A stretch of 64,000 nt of DNA from Adhaeribacter aerolatus (GTDB lineage: Bacteria > Bacteroidota > Bacteroidia > Cytophagales > Hymenobacteraceae). This document shows positions 17,889-25,867 of this stretch, piece by piece (the stretch's first letter is position 1; each line of letters starts with the position of its first letter). The translations under genes were made by a program, and so were the position numbers. Where the stretch lies: NCBI RefSeq assembly GCF_007991635.1, contig NZ_BJYS01000016.1, forward strand, positions 62,001 through 126,000. The letters are read 5' to 3'. The notes beneath the pieces were generated by a model. It was not told the origin of the DNA. It did not search any database and was given only the letters and a program-made list of their open reading frames with translations.

Positions 17889-18619
17889 GCAACCCGTTAA
17901 ATATTGGCATTATTTCGCAGGCCCGCGTAACGAGCACCCGTTTGCCGGGCAAAGTATTGCTCCCGATTGGCGGTAAACCGGTGTTGCAGTATCATTTGGA
18001 GCGATTACAAAAAAGTAATTTACCCGTTTTTATTGCTACCACCACCAATGCCTCCGACGAACCAATTGTTGCTTTCGCGCAGGCACAGCATATCCCAGTT
18101 TACCGGGGCGATGAACAAAATGTACTGAGCCGCTATTACGAATGCGCCCGCCAAAACAATTTAGCTATTATCATTCGGGTTACTTCTGATTGTCCGTTGA
18201 TAGATGGCGATTTAATCTCTGCGGCGGTACAAAATTATAGCCTAGCCCTGGATAAAAACTTATATTATTCTAACTGTTTGGTTCGTACCTTTCCGCGCGG
18301 CTTCGATTTCGAAATTTTTTCTTTCGCGTTGCTGGAGGAAGCGTATTATAAGGCCACGCGGCCAGCCGAATTGGAGCACGTAACACCTTATATTAATCAG
18401 AATCAATCCGGGCAGGTCCGACTGGGTCATTTTACCCAGCCTGAAGACAAAAGCCAGTACCGGATTACGTTGGATACGCCCGAAGATTTCGAACTCATCC
18501 GGATTCTGATTGAGCAGTACCAAGCGCAAAATCTATCGGCAGCCGAAATAATTAAGTTATTGGATGCACACCCGGAGCTGGTTCGCATTAATGCCCAGGT
18601 AGAGCAGAAAAAGTTATAA
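17885..18619 (+). CDS. SpsF-type cytidylyltransferase, probable CMP-pseudaminic acid synthetase
   Basis: A 244-residue nucleotidyltransferase of the cytidylyltransferase-like superfamily. The nucleotide-binding motif ARVTSTRLPGKVLLPIGGKP (about 13-32) and the RVTSDCPLIDGDLI segment match SpsF (spore coat polysaccharide) proteins rather than the classical PseF/NeuA motif. In this operon the CMP-activating step would otherwise be missing, so it probably does the work of PseF: activation of pseudaminic acid with CTP. That role is inferred from position between pseC and the PseG-PseH gene. Start ATG overlaps the pseC stop. The next gene begins 17 bases downstream. Confidence 0.82.
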   Translation: MSNPLNIGIISQARVTSTRLPGKVLLPIGGKPVLQYHLERLQKSNLPVFIATTTNASDEPIVAFAQAQHIPVYRGDEQNVLSRYYECARQNNLAIIIRVTSDCPLIDGDLISAAVQNYSLALDKNLYYSNCLVRTFPRGFDFEIFSFALLEEAYYKATRPAELEHVTPYINQNQSGQVRLGHFTQPEDKSQYRITLDTPEDFELIRILIEQYQAQNLSAAEIIKLLDAHPELVRINAQVEQKKL

Positions 18620-18636
18620 ATTTATTTTAAGCTAAT

Positions 18637-20109
18637 TTGAGACAACAGAAACGCATTATATTCCGGGCCGATGGCAATGCTCATATTGGTTTGGGGCACC
18701 TGACCCGCTCTTTAGCCTTAGCCACCATGCTAACAGAAGAGAATACGTGCGTTTTTATTACCCAGGCTCCCGCTTCCGAATTTATAACTTCACTGGAAAA
18801 AGCTGGAATAGGTATTATCCCCCTGCCTGTTACCCCGGACTACAAACAGGAAGCAAGCAGTTTGGCTAATATGCTAAAACCAACCGATGTGGTTGTGCTG
18901 GATGGCTACGTTTTTGATACGTATTACCAGCGAACACTAAGAAGTAAAGTAAATAAAATCCTTTGCCTTGATGATATTCATGCTTTTCCATTTTTGGCAG
19001 ATGCTATTATTAATCCGGCAGGCGGTATAACCCCCAATAATTACCAGGCCGAAACTTACACCCATTTTTTTCTCGGTCCTGGTTATGCCCTGCTACGGGA
19101 ACCTTTTTTAGAAGCAGCAACACAAACCCGGGACATTAAGAAAATTCAAAATATTCTTTTGAACATGGGTGGGGCAGACCCGGAAAATCAAACTTTGCAC
19201 CTGCTTCAATCAGTACTCCGAAACCAAAAAAATTTAAACGTACAAGTTGTGGTTGGAGCGGCTTACCGGTATTATAACGAATTGCAGAAATACGTCCAGC
19301 AGTATTCTAACATTTCGGTACACCAGAATTTGGATGCTGAAGCTATGTGCGCCTTAATGAAAAACTGTGAGGCGGCTATTCTACCACCCAGTTCGGTGGC
19401 ATACGAATGGTGCTCAATTTCGGGATTGCTGTTTGTGCACCAGATAGCCGATAACCAAAAAGATTTAGCGGCTTTTTTAACGCAACAGGGCTTAGCCTTA
19501 CCTTTAAACCAGTTGGAAGAAGTTCTGGCCGACCCGGATAGAACCGAAATCATTACGCAGCAGATAAACCAACAACGGCGTTTTTTTGATGGCAAAAGTA
19601 AAACCCGGTTAAAACGGATTTTTTCGGACCTGATTATTTTGGATTCACTGCAATTAAGAATAGCCGAGACTAATGATATGCAGCAATTATTCCGATGGGC
19701 CAATGACCCGACCGTTCGGCAACATTCCTTTAACCCCGCTCCTATTCCGCTCGAAATACACGAACGGTGGTTTAACGGTAAATTAAACAGTCCGGATTGT
19801 CTGCTTTTGATTGCCCTGGTGGATGAGGTACCCGCCGGAATGATTCGGTTTGATATCAAAGCAAGCGAGGCAACCATTAGTTACCTCCTGGATAAAAATT
19901 TCCGGGGTAAAGGTTTAGGCTCCTGGTTGCTGACCGCCGGAGGAGTAAAATTGCAAGCGCTAAGGCCCGAAATCAGGTATATTATTGGCCATGTGCAGGT
20001 GTCAAACCTAGCTTCCGTCGTTTCCTTCCGTAAAGCCGGCTTTACCGAAACAGAGACTATTCCGGCAGCAGAACCCAACAGCTTGATTTTTGGCAAAGAA
20101 TTAAATTAG
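18637..20109 (+). CDS. pseG: PseG-PseH fusion: UDP-sugar hydrolase plus GNAT acetyltransferase
   Basis: A 490-residue fusion. The N-terminal part (about 1-330) is PseG, a GT-B-fold hydrolase that removes UDP from UDP-2,4-diacetamido-2,4,6-trideoxy-beta-L-altropyranose; FRADGNAHIGLGHLTRSLAL contains the catalytic-type His21, and LNMGGADPENQTL and LPPSSVAYEWCSISG are further family motifs. The C-terminal part (about 335-490) is a GNAT acetyltransferase with an acetyl-CoA loop around FRGKGLGSWLL (near residue 425) and VSNLASVVSFRKAGF. It takes the place of PseH, which makes the N4-acetyl group and is not found separately here. The start is a TTG at 18637; no nearby ATG fits the conserved N-terminus. 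Pathway order predicts that the C-terminal half acts just before the N-terminal half. Confidence 0.9.
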   Translation: MRQQKRIIFRADGNAHIGLGHLTRSLALATMLTEENTCVFITQAPASEFITSLEKAGIGIIPLPVTPDYKQEASSLANMLKPTDVVVLDGYVFDTYYQRTLRSKVNKILCLDDIHAFPFLADAIINPAGGITPNNYQAETYTHFFLGPGYALLREPFLEAATQTRDIKKIQNILLNMGGADPENQTLHLLQSVLRNQKNLNVQVVVGAAYRYYNELQKYVQQYSNISVHQNLDAEAMCALMKNCEAAILPPSSVAYEWCSISGLLFVHQIADNQKDLAAFLTQQGLALPLNQLEEVLADPDRTEIITQQINQQRRFFDGKSKTRLKRIFSDLIILDSLQLRIAETNDMQQLFRWANDPTVRQHSFNPAPIPLEIHERWFNGKLNSPDCLLLIALVDEVPAGMIRFDIKASEATISYLLDKNFRGKGLGSWLLTAGGVKLQALRPEIRYIIGHVQVSNLASVVSFRKAGFTETETIPAAEPNSLIFGKELN

Positions 20110-20159
20110 CTTAATTTTGCTTCTACGGGCGGGCAACCCAAAATCCAGGAATTTTATAC

Positions 20160-21200
20160 ATGAATATCATCAATATTGGTAATTACCAGGTTGGCATAGG
20201 GCAGCAGCCTTTTATTATTGCCGAAATGTCGGGCAACCACAACCAGTCGCTGGAAAAAGCATTGGCCATAGTGGATGCAGCGGCAGAAGCGGGTGCGCAC
20301 GCCTTAAAGCTGCAAACCTACACCCCCGATACCATGACCATTGCCGGCGCCCACACCATTCAGGACGAGGGCTCGTTGTGGCAAGGCCGGGAATTATACG
20401 ATTTGTATAAAGAAGCTTATACCCCCTGGGAATGGCACCAAGCCATATTTGATCGGGCTACCCAGCAAGGCATGGTGGCCTTTAGCTCGCCTTTCGACGA
20501 AACAGCTGTTGATTTCCTGGAAAGTTTGGCGGTGCCCTGTTACAAAATTGCATCCTTTGAAAATACCGATCTGCCCTTGCTGAAAAAAGTGGCCGCCACC
20601 GGCAAACCCGTTATTATGTCTACAGGCGTAGCCACCCTGGCCGATATTGACGAAGGCGTAAGAACGTTGCAAGAACATGGGTGTAATCAGTTAATATTAT
20701 TGAAATGTACCAGCACTTATCCCGCCTCACCCGAAAACACTAATCTGCGCACCATTCCGCACCTGGCCCAATTGTTTAACCTGCCGGTTGGGTTATCGGA
20801 CCATACCATGGGCGTGGGTGCCTCGGTAGCCGCGGTGGCTTTGGGCGCTTGTGTAATCGAAAAGCATTTTACCTTAAGCCGGGCCGAAGGTGGCGTAGAT
20901 GCAGCTTTCTCGCTGGAACCCTACGAACTTAAATTGCTGGTAACGGAAGCCGAACGGGCTTTTTTGGCCTTAGGAAAAATTCAATACGGTGTTCAAAAAG
21001 CCGAACAGAAAAGTCGTTTGTTTAAAAGGTCGGTTTATGTGGCGGCGGATATTAAAGCCGGCGATAATTTTTCGAAAGAAAATTTGCGGGTTATCCGGCC
21101 AGGCAATGGCTTAGCGCCCAAATATTACGAAGAAGTACTGGGTAAAGTAGCCAAAACCGACCTGAAAGCCGGCACACCCTTAACCTGGGATTTGCTTTAA
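20160..21200 (+). CDS. pseI: pseudaminic acid synthase
   Basis: A 346-residue NeuB-family enzyme that condenses 2,4-diacetamido-2,4,6-trideoxy-L-altrose with phosphoenolpyruvate to give pseudaminic acid. The N-terminal TIM barrel (about 15-265) opens with FIIAEMSGNHNQSLEKAL, which contains the Asn-His of the family, and has KLQTYTPDTMT, YKIASFENTDLPLL, GLSDHTMGVGASVAAVALGA and VIEKHFTLSR. The C-terminal SAF/antifreeze-like domain (about 285-345) has FKRSVYVAADIKAGD and NLRVIRPGNGLAPKYYEEVLG. Motif choice favours PseI over NeuB, as does the operon. It lies 50 bases after the PseG-PseH gene and one base before the next gene. Confidence 0.94.
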   Translation: MNIINIGNYQVGIGQQPFIIAEMSGNHNQSLEKALAIVDAAAEAGAHALKLQTYTPDTMTIAGAHTIQDEGSLWQGRELYDLYKEAYTPWEWHQAIFDRATQQGMVAFSSPFDETAVDFLESLAVPCYKIASFENTDLPLLKKVAATGKPVIMSTGVATLADIDEGVRTLQEHGCNQLILLKCTSTYPASPENTNLRTIPHLAQLFNLPVGLSDHTMGVGASVAAVALGACVIEKHFTLSRAEGGVDAAFSLEPYELKLLVTEAERAFLALGKIQYGVQKAEQKSRLFKRSVYVAADIKAGDNFSKENLRVIRPGNGLAPKYYEEVLGKVAKTDLKAGTPLTWDLL

Positions 21201-21201
21201 T

Positions 21202-22482
21202 ATGTTCCGGAAGCTGGTAGGGGTTTATGCGAATATTTTGCACCTGCGTTTCACCGATGCTTTTGCCAAACTACCGCCCGCTACGCTCCAAGCTATTTCG
21301 CCGAATACCCTCCTGGGGCGGCTCACGCATATTTTGCTTTACATCGGCGGGCGCCTAGTTCTGAATATTTTTTTGCCCCTGCGCAACCCCGAAGATATTA
21401 AGGGAAAAATCTGGCTGTATGTGGTTAGTAAAAACAATTACGAATCGCTGCAATTTTTACGGGAAAAGCTGCCGGACAGCGTGTTTGTAGCCGGCCAAAA
21501 CAAAGAAATTGGTATTTACAACCCAAAAGTAAACCGCCTCTCTACCCGTTCAAAGCTATTATATTATTATAAATTTCTGCCTTTGCTATGGGGGTTGAAC
21601 CGCCTAAAAGGCAAAAGAGCGCTGCGTTTTTTTGATTTAATTTTCGTAGCTACGGGTTATTACGAGCTATCGCGCCGGTACCTACAAAAATATAAACCAA
21701 CGGCCATTATTTTCGCCAACGACCACAACACCGACCCCCGCGCCCTACTTCTTGCCGCTAATGAACTAAGTATTCCAACCATTTACATCCAGCACGCGAG
21801 TGTCAGTACCAGTTTTCCGCCGTTGCAGTTTAGCTTAAGTTTACTCGAAGGCCAGGATGCACTGGATAAATACCGGCAATGCGGCCCCATAACCGGCGAA
21901 GTTAAACTGATTGGTATGCCCAAAGCAGATAAATACCTCCATGATAAAAATTTAAGTTCTTCTATCCGCCGCGTTGGAGTTGCCGCTAATATTATTGATG
22001 AAATCGCACCCATCCGGGATTTGTTAGCAGACCTATCCCGGGAATTCCCGGATATTATTTTCACCCTCCGGCCGCACCCCGGCGATAAAAGAGATTTTAG
22101 TTTCATAAAGGACATTAAGAATAATGTACGCTTCTCAGATGGCAAAAAGGAACAAGCCTTTGATTTCCTGAAACAGCAGGACGCCCTCATCGCGGCTGAC
22201 TCCTCTATTCACCTGGAAGCTACCATGCTTAATATTCTCTGCTTCTACTACCGGTTTAACACTACCGAATTTATTCCGGATTATTACGGATATGTGAAAC
22301 AAGGCCTAGTTGAGCAAGCTAATGATGCTAACCATTTAATGAGACTGCTGCACCAATATCGAAACCATCGGCCCCTGGTTTATGAACGGGCCCGCTACTA
22401 CAACGCCGTTCTGGGTACCGAATACGAAGGCAGAAGCCATGAATTGGCTGTTAAATATATTCAAGAGCATTTAAAGGCGTAA
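21202..22482 (+). CDS. GT-B-fold transferase-like protein of the pse operon
   Basis: A 426-residue protein that I do not recognise by name. It has an N-terminal basic/hydrophobic part, a central IIFANDHNTDPRALLLAANE, IPTIYIQHASVS (about 193-204), and a C-terminal DIIFTLRPHPGDKRDF with ALIAADSSIHLEATML. The His-Pro-Gly-Asp and Ser-Ser-x-x-x-Glu-Ala patterns resemble the GT-B transferases around the CDP-glycerol glycerophosphotransferase, polysialyltransferase and UDP-GlcNAc epimerase groups. It starts one base after pseI, so it is translated with the pathway. A pseudaminyltransferase using the CMP-sugar is the most attractive idea, but this is inference from position and fold. Confidence 0.65.
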   Translation: MFRKLVGVYANILHLRFTDAFAKLPPATLQAISPNTLLGRLTHILLYIGGRLVLNIFLPLRNPEDIKGKIWLYVVSKNNYESLQFLREKLPDSVFVAGQNKEIGIYNPKVNRLSTRSKLLYYYKFLPLLWGLNRLKGKRALRFFDLIFVATGYYELSRRYLQKYKPTAIIFANDHNTDPRALLLAANELSIPTIYIQHASVSTSFPPLQFSLSLLEGQDALDKYRQCGPITGEVKLIGMPKADKYLHDKNLSSSIRRVGVAANIIDEIAPIRDLLADLSREFPDIIFTLRPHPGDKRDFSFIKDIKNNVRFSDGKKEQAFDFLKQQDALIAADSSIHLEATMLNILCFYYRFNTTEFIPDYYGYVKQGLVEQANDANHLMRLLHQYRNHRPLVYERARYYNAVLGTEYEGRSHELAVKYIQEHLKA

Positions 22483-22734
22483 ATCCAGACTAGGAGTTTA
22501 CCGGCTTTAAATCTTTTTGTAAGACCTATTATCTCCATATTTAAAATATTAAACTGCTACTAATTACTTACCTATTCAAGTATAATAATCACTTTTTAAA
22601 AACCATATTCCCTTACAAAGGAGCTACTTGAACCTTGTTTTTCCGGGCTAAAATTACCTGTTCCGATAAAAATCTAAGGAACTCTCCGGAAAATAGCGAA
22701 ATTTGCGCCGGCTAATTTTTTCACCAGCTTTTGC

Positions 22735-24210
22735 ATGGGCATTATTAAACGTCAGGGAATCCAGAATACCGTAATTTCTTACGCGGGAGTAATTATTGGG
22801 TACATTAATACTGTTTTGCTGTTACCCAGAATTCTGGATGAAGAGTTGGTAGGCCTGACGCGGCTGTTGCTGACTATTGCTGTTTTATATGCGCAATTTT
22901 CGGCTTTGGGTTTTGCCAATGCAGGTGTTAAATTTTTTCCTTATTTCCGCGACAAAGCCAACCAGCACAACAACTTTCTGGTATTTTTTCTGGGCATACC
23001 GCTTGTCGGGTTTCTCGCTATTTCTCTCCTTTTCTTTCTTTTTCGGGATGTAATTATAAATTATTACATCAAAGAATCGCCTTTAATTATAAATTACTAT
23101 TATTATATTATTCCGCTCGGTTTTTTTACCCTGCTGTTTAATTTATTTAATGCCTATCTTACTTCGCTTTATAAAACCGTAGTTCCTTCTTTTATTCAGG
23201 ACTTCTTTCTGCGGATTTCAATAACCTTAACCATTCTGGGTTACTCGTGGGGATTATACAACTTCGAGGTTTTCCTGCTACTGTTTGTGGTGGCAAACTG
23301 TTCCACGGCTTTGTGCCTGCTGGTATATATTACCTGGCTGAAACAGTTATTTATTCGCCCGGAACTAACCGCTTTAAAAGAAAAGCCGCTGAAATCAATG
23401 GTGCGCTACGGCCTGTTTGCCTTATTAGGCAATATTTCCAGCACCATTATTATCTCTATCGATACCATGATGATTGGGCACTACCTGGGCTTAGGCGAAG
23501 TGGGTATCTATACTACGGCCGCGTATATTGCCAGTGTTATCCTCATTCCGGGCCGATCATTATACAAAATTGCGCTGCCCCAGATTGCAGATTTCTGGAA
23601 AACGGAAAATACCGTGGCGCTCGCTAAGCTTTATAAGCAGGTAACCCGCATGAACCTGGTTATCGGGTGTTTACTCTTTATAGGTATTTGGGCAAATATA
23701 GAGAATATGTTTGCCTTACTGCCCCCGCAGTATAGCCAGGGGCGTTACGTCATCTTGTTTCTGGGTTTGGCCCGCCTCTTCGATTTAGCAACCGGTATCA
23801 ATGGCCACATCTTAATTACTTCTTACCGGTACCGTTCTGATTTAATCCTGAATATTCTTTTATCTGTTCTGACCATTTTCAGCAACTTGTTGTTTATTCC
23901 GGCTTACGGCATAGAAGGCGCCGCCTTGGCCACCATGCTTTCCTATGTGCTGATTAATCTGTTAAGGTTAATATTGGTTTGGTTTTGGTTCCGGATGCAG
24001 CCTTTCGATAAAACATCGCTGCAAATTATTTCCTTGGCAGCGGTGAGTTATTTAGCCGGAGTTGCGCTGCCTTATTTATTTAACACACCGGTAGATATTG
24101 CCATTCGCTCGGCCCTGATTACCCTTATTTACGGAGCGGGCATCTTATTTCTGAACCTGGCACCCGAGCTAACCAAAAAGCTCCAATCGATGTTGTTAAA
24201 TAACAAATAA
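22735..24210 (+). CDS. oligosaccharide flippase family protein (Wzx-like)
   Basis: A 491-residue integral membrane protein with about 12-14 hydrophobic helices spread over its whole length and the MVF/PST flippase pattern: a short N-terminus with IKRQGIQNTVISYAGVIIGY, an early GLTRLLLTIAVLYAQFSALG, and a mid-protein SIDTMMIGHYLGLGEVGIYT. Such proteins move undecaprenyl-linked glycan repeat units to the periplasm. It starts 252 bases after the GT-B-like gene of the pse operon, so it may have its own promoter, but the placement suggests export of the pseudaminic-acid glycan. It is distinct from the flippase at the left window edge. Confidence 0.9.
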   Translation: MGIIKRQGIQNTVISYAGVIIGYINTVLLLPRILDEELVGLTRLLLTIAVLYAQFSALGFANAGVKFFPYFRDKANQHNNFLVFFLGIPLVGFLAISLLFFLFRDVIINYYIKESPLIINYYYYIIPLGFFTLLFNLFNAYLTSLYKTVVPSFIQDFFLRISITLTILGYSWGLYNFEVFLLLFVVANCSTALCLLVYITWLKQLFIRPELTALKEKPLKSMVRYGLFALLGNISSTIIISIDTMMIGHYLGLGEVGIYTTAAYIASVILIPGRSLYKIALPQIADFWKTENTVALAKLYKQVTRMNLVIGCLLFIGIWANIENMFALLPPQYSQGRYVILFLGLARLFDLATGINGHILITSYRYRSDLILNILLSVLTIFSNLLFIPAYGIEGAALATMLSYVLINLLRLILVWFWFRMQPFDKTSLQIISLAAVSYLAGVALPYLFNTPVDIAIRSALITLIYGAGILFLNLAPELTKKLQSMLLNNK

Positions 24211-24246
24211 TATTTTAAAAAATAATTTCACCCCGGCTTATTCCTC

Positions 24247-24327
24247 TTGCGTAAAATACGCAACCGTAACCCTTGTGCACTACAACCGTTACAGGCAAGA
24301 GTCATTTTAAAAATTAGTTAAAGGAGG
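24247..24327 (+). promoter_or_regulatory. palindrome, direct repeats and strong Shine-Dalgarno before the heptad-tail gene
   Basis: TTGCGTA-AAA-TACGCAA (24247-24263) is a perfect 7-base inverted repeat. It runs into two near-identical direct repeats, CAACCGTAAC (24261-24270) and CAACCGTTAC (24283-24292), 22 bases apart. AAGGAGG at 24321-24327 is a full Shine-Dalgarno eight bases before the ATG at 24336, a rare feature in this group. An operator plus strong translation initiation is the likely reading, but no binding protein is known. Confidence 0.5.
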
Positions 24328-24335
24328 ATAAACTG

Positions 24336-24662
24336 ATGAAAAAACTAATGAAGCTGTTACCAGCCGTTCTGATGGCAGGGTTGGTAAACGTATACGCAAT
24401 TAATGCGGCTACTCTGGAAAAGGTACCTGTAAATAAAGCTAAAGATTTTACTTCTGTTCTGCAGGATACTACCACAAACAAAGCCCGGGCTAAAAAAGGA
24501 GCCAAAGAAGTTGGCAGTGGCGCCAAAGAAGTAGGTAAAGGCACCAAAGATTTAGCCGTTAGCGGAGCCAAAGCCACCGGAAAAGGTGCGAAGAAAGCTG
24601 GTAAAGCGGTTAAACATACTGCCAAAAAAGGAGCCGAAAAAGTAGATAAGGCCGTAGATTAA
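24336..24662 (+). CDS. small exported protein with Ala/Lys/Gly heptad-repeat tail
   Basis: A 108-residue protein with a clear signal peptide (about 1-24, MKKLMKLLPAVLMAGLVNVY then AINA). A short linker leads to a basic low-complexity tail (about residues 50-108) made of roughly seven-residue units of the type AKEVGSG, AKEVGKG, AKATGKG, AKKAGKA. It resembles LEA-like or histone-H1-like repeats in composition, not any enzyme. The tail ends in AEKVDKAVD, almost as in the lipoprotein at 24981 (KKVDQKLD), so the two are related by their C-termini. A full Shine-Dalgarno and a strong terminator frame the gene, suggesting high expression. Stress protection, nucleic acid binding or envelope packing are all possible; none is shown. 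Confidence 0.78.
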   Translation: MKKLMKLLPAVLMAGLVNVYAINAATLEKVPVNKAKDFTSVLQDTTTNKARAKKGAKEVGSGAKEVGKGTKDLAVSGAKATGKGAKKAGKAVKHTAKKGAEKVDKAVD

Positions 24663-24703
24663 AAAACAGCCAGTGAGCTATTTACTGGTTTTCACGTCTA
24701 AAA

Positions 24704-24739
24704 AGTCTTACCCTAAATTTACGGGTAAGACTTTTTTTT
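24704..24739 (+). terminator. intrinsic terminator after the heptad-tail gene
   Basis: AGTCTTACCC (24704-24713) pairs perfectly with GGGTAAGACT (24723-24732), followed by a run of eight T. The rest of the 318-base gap to the next gene (24740-24980) holds no feature I can support. Confidence 0.92.
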
Positions 24740-24980
24740 ACGAACCTGTTTTGAATATAAACAGAGTAATTTATACCATATATTCAAATTCAGCAGAACC
24801 GGCCATATATGAAGTAAATACAATTTTTAACTTTATAAGTTCCAGGTTCAAAAATCCTTTCATTTCGTATATAAATTACGTATTTACAGATTGTTGGCAG
24901 TTGCAACAATACCTAACCAAAAGCGTAAATATTAAGCTGCATAAAGCAGAATTGTTTAAATATAATGACGGACCGAAAAT

Positions 24981-25793
24981 ATGAAAAAGCTAATAAATAT
25001 TTACGCTTTATATTACCTGTTACTGGGGAGCCTGGTTGTTACCGGCATAAGTTGTTCCTCTACCAAAAGGCAACAAATATCTGCCGCCAGCGAAGAAGCC
25101 TTCATCGATTTTAAAAGCTATGTAGCCAGTGTAGAAAATTCAGTGAACAGCGAAGCCGATGATGCAGCCGATAAATGGCGGGAAACTACTGCGCGGGTTG
25201 AAACTACCTATAAAGAAAAAGAAAACAAGCTGGAGCAATTTGCTGATAATTGGTCTGATGAGCGGAAAGCCGAGGTTGCTTCTTTAAAAACCAGGTACAA
25301 AACTTTCCGGGAAAGACAAGAAAGTGAACGCGAAGCGCGCTTAGCCAACAAAGCCCAAATGTCTGCTACATCTGCCAACGGCGGGGTGGCCGCTGATTTT
25401 AATACGACTGATATTAGTTCTATGCCGGCCACCAGCGTTCGGGTAGCTTTCGAAAATTTTGTCAGCCGCTTGCAAGCGAACAAAGACAGCTACACCAAAG
25501 AAGACTGGCAAACAATTAATAATTTCTACGCAGCCTTAGAAGCTCGCCGGGAGGCGGTAGAAGACCAGTTAACCGATAATGACAAATACGAAATAGCCAA
25601 AGCCAAAACAAAATATGCCGCTATCAAAGGTACCAGCCTGGCTGCTCCACACGTAAAAGAAGCTGCTTCGGATATTAAAGAAGCTACTAAAAACGGAGCA
25701 AAAAAAGTAGGCAACGCGGCCGAAAAAGTTGGTTCGGAGGTGAAATCCGGCACCAAAAAAGCCGTTAAGAAAGTAGACCAAAAACTGGATTAA
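24981..25793 (+). CDS. probable lipoprotein with the same heptad-repeat tail
   Basis: A 270-residue protein beginning with a hydrophobic segment and a Cys (Cys25 in VVTGISCSS) that could be lipidated, although Gly at -3 is not ideal. The body (about 40-220) is charged and helical, with conserved-looking repeated pieces (VETTYKEKENKLEQFADNW, ENFVSRLQANKDSY). The last 50 residues are a basic tail of AAEKVGSEVKSGTKKAVKK type, matching the tail of the 108-residue protein just upstream. I do not recognise the family. The pair, separated by a terminator, looks like two members of one locally expanded envelope family. The start ATG at 24981 fits the signal sequence. Confidence 0.75.
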   Translation: MKKLINIYALYYLLLGSLVVTGISCSSTKRQQISAASEEAFIDFKSYVASVENSVNSEADDAADKWRETTARVETTYKEKENKLEQFADNWSDERKAEVASLKTRYKTFRERQESEREARLANKAQMSATSANGGVAADFNTTDISSMPATSVRVAFENFVSRLQANKDSYTKEDWQTINNFYAALEARREAVEDQLTDNDKYEIAKAKTKYAAIKGTSLAAPHVKEAASDIKEATKNGAKKVGNAAEKVGSEVKSGTKKAVKKVDQKLD

Positions 25794-25814
25794 TACGACT
25801 ATAATTACAAGCTA

Positions 25815-25852
25815 ATAAAAAAGCCTTTTCTGAAGTGAAAAGGCTTTTTTAT
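25815..25852. terminator. bidirectional terminator between the lipoprotein gene and ftsE
   Basis: AAAAGCCTTTTC (25819-25830) pairs perfectly with GAAAAGGCTTTT (25837-25848), with A-run before and T-run after, serving both convergent genes. Confidence 0.92.
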
Positions 25853-25867
25853 TAGCTAAATACAGCT

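Noticed and set aside
24480-24662. Antifreeze or histone H1 identity for the heptad-tail protein
   Set aside because: Only composition resembles these; the repeat is not the Thr-spaced antifreeze type, and the protein is exported, so a chromosomal histone role is unlikely.
24673-24984. 103-residue frame starting with GTG after the heptad-tail gene
   Set aside because: It runs straight through a perfect intrinsic terminator at 24704-24739, has a GTG start with no upstream signal, and overlaps the start of the lipoprotein gene. No recognisable domain.
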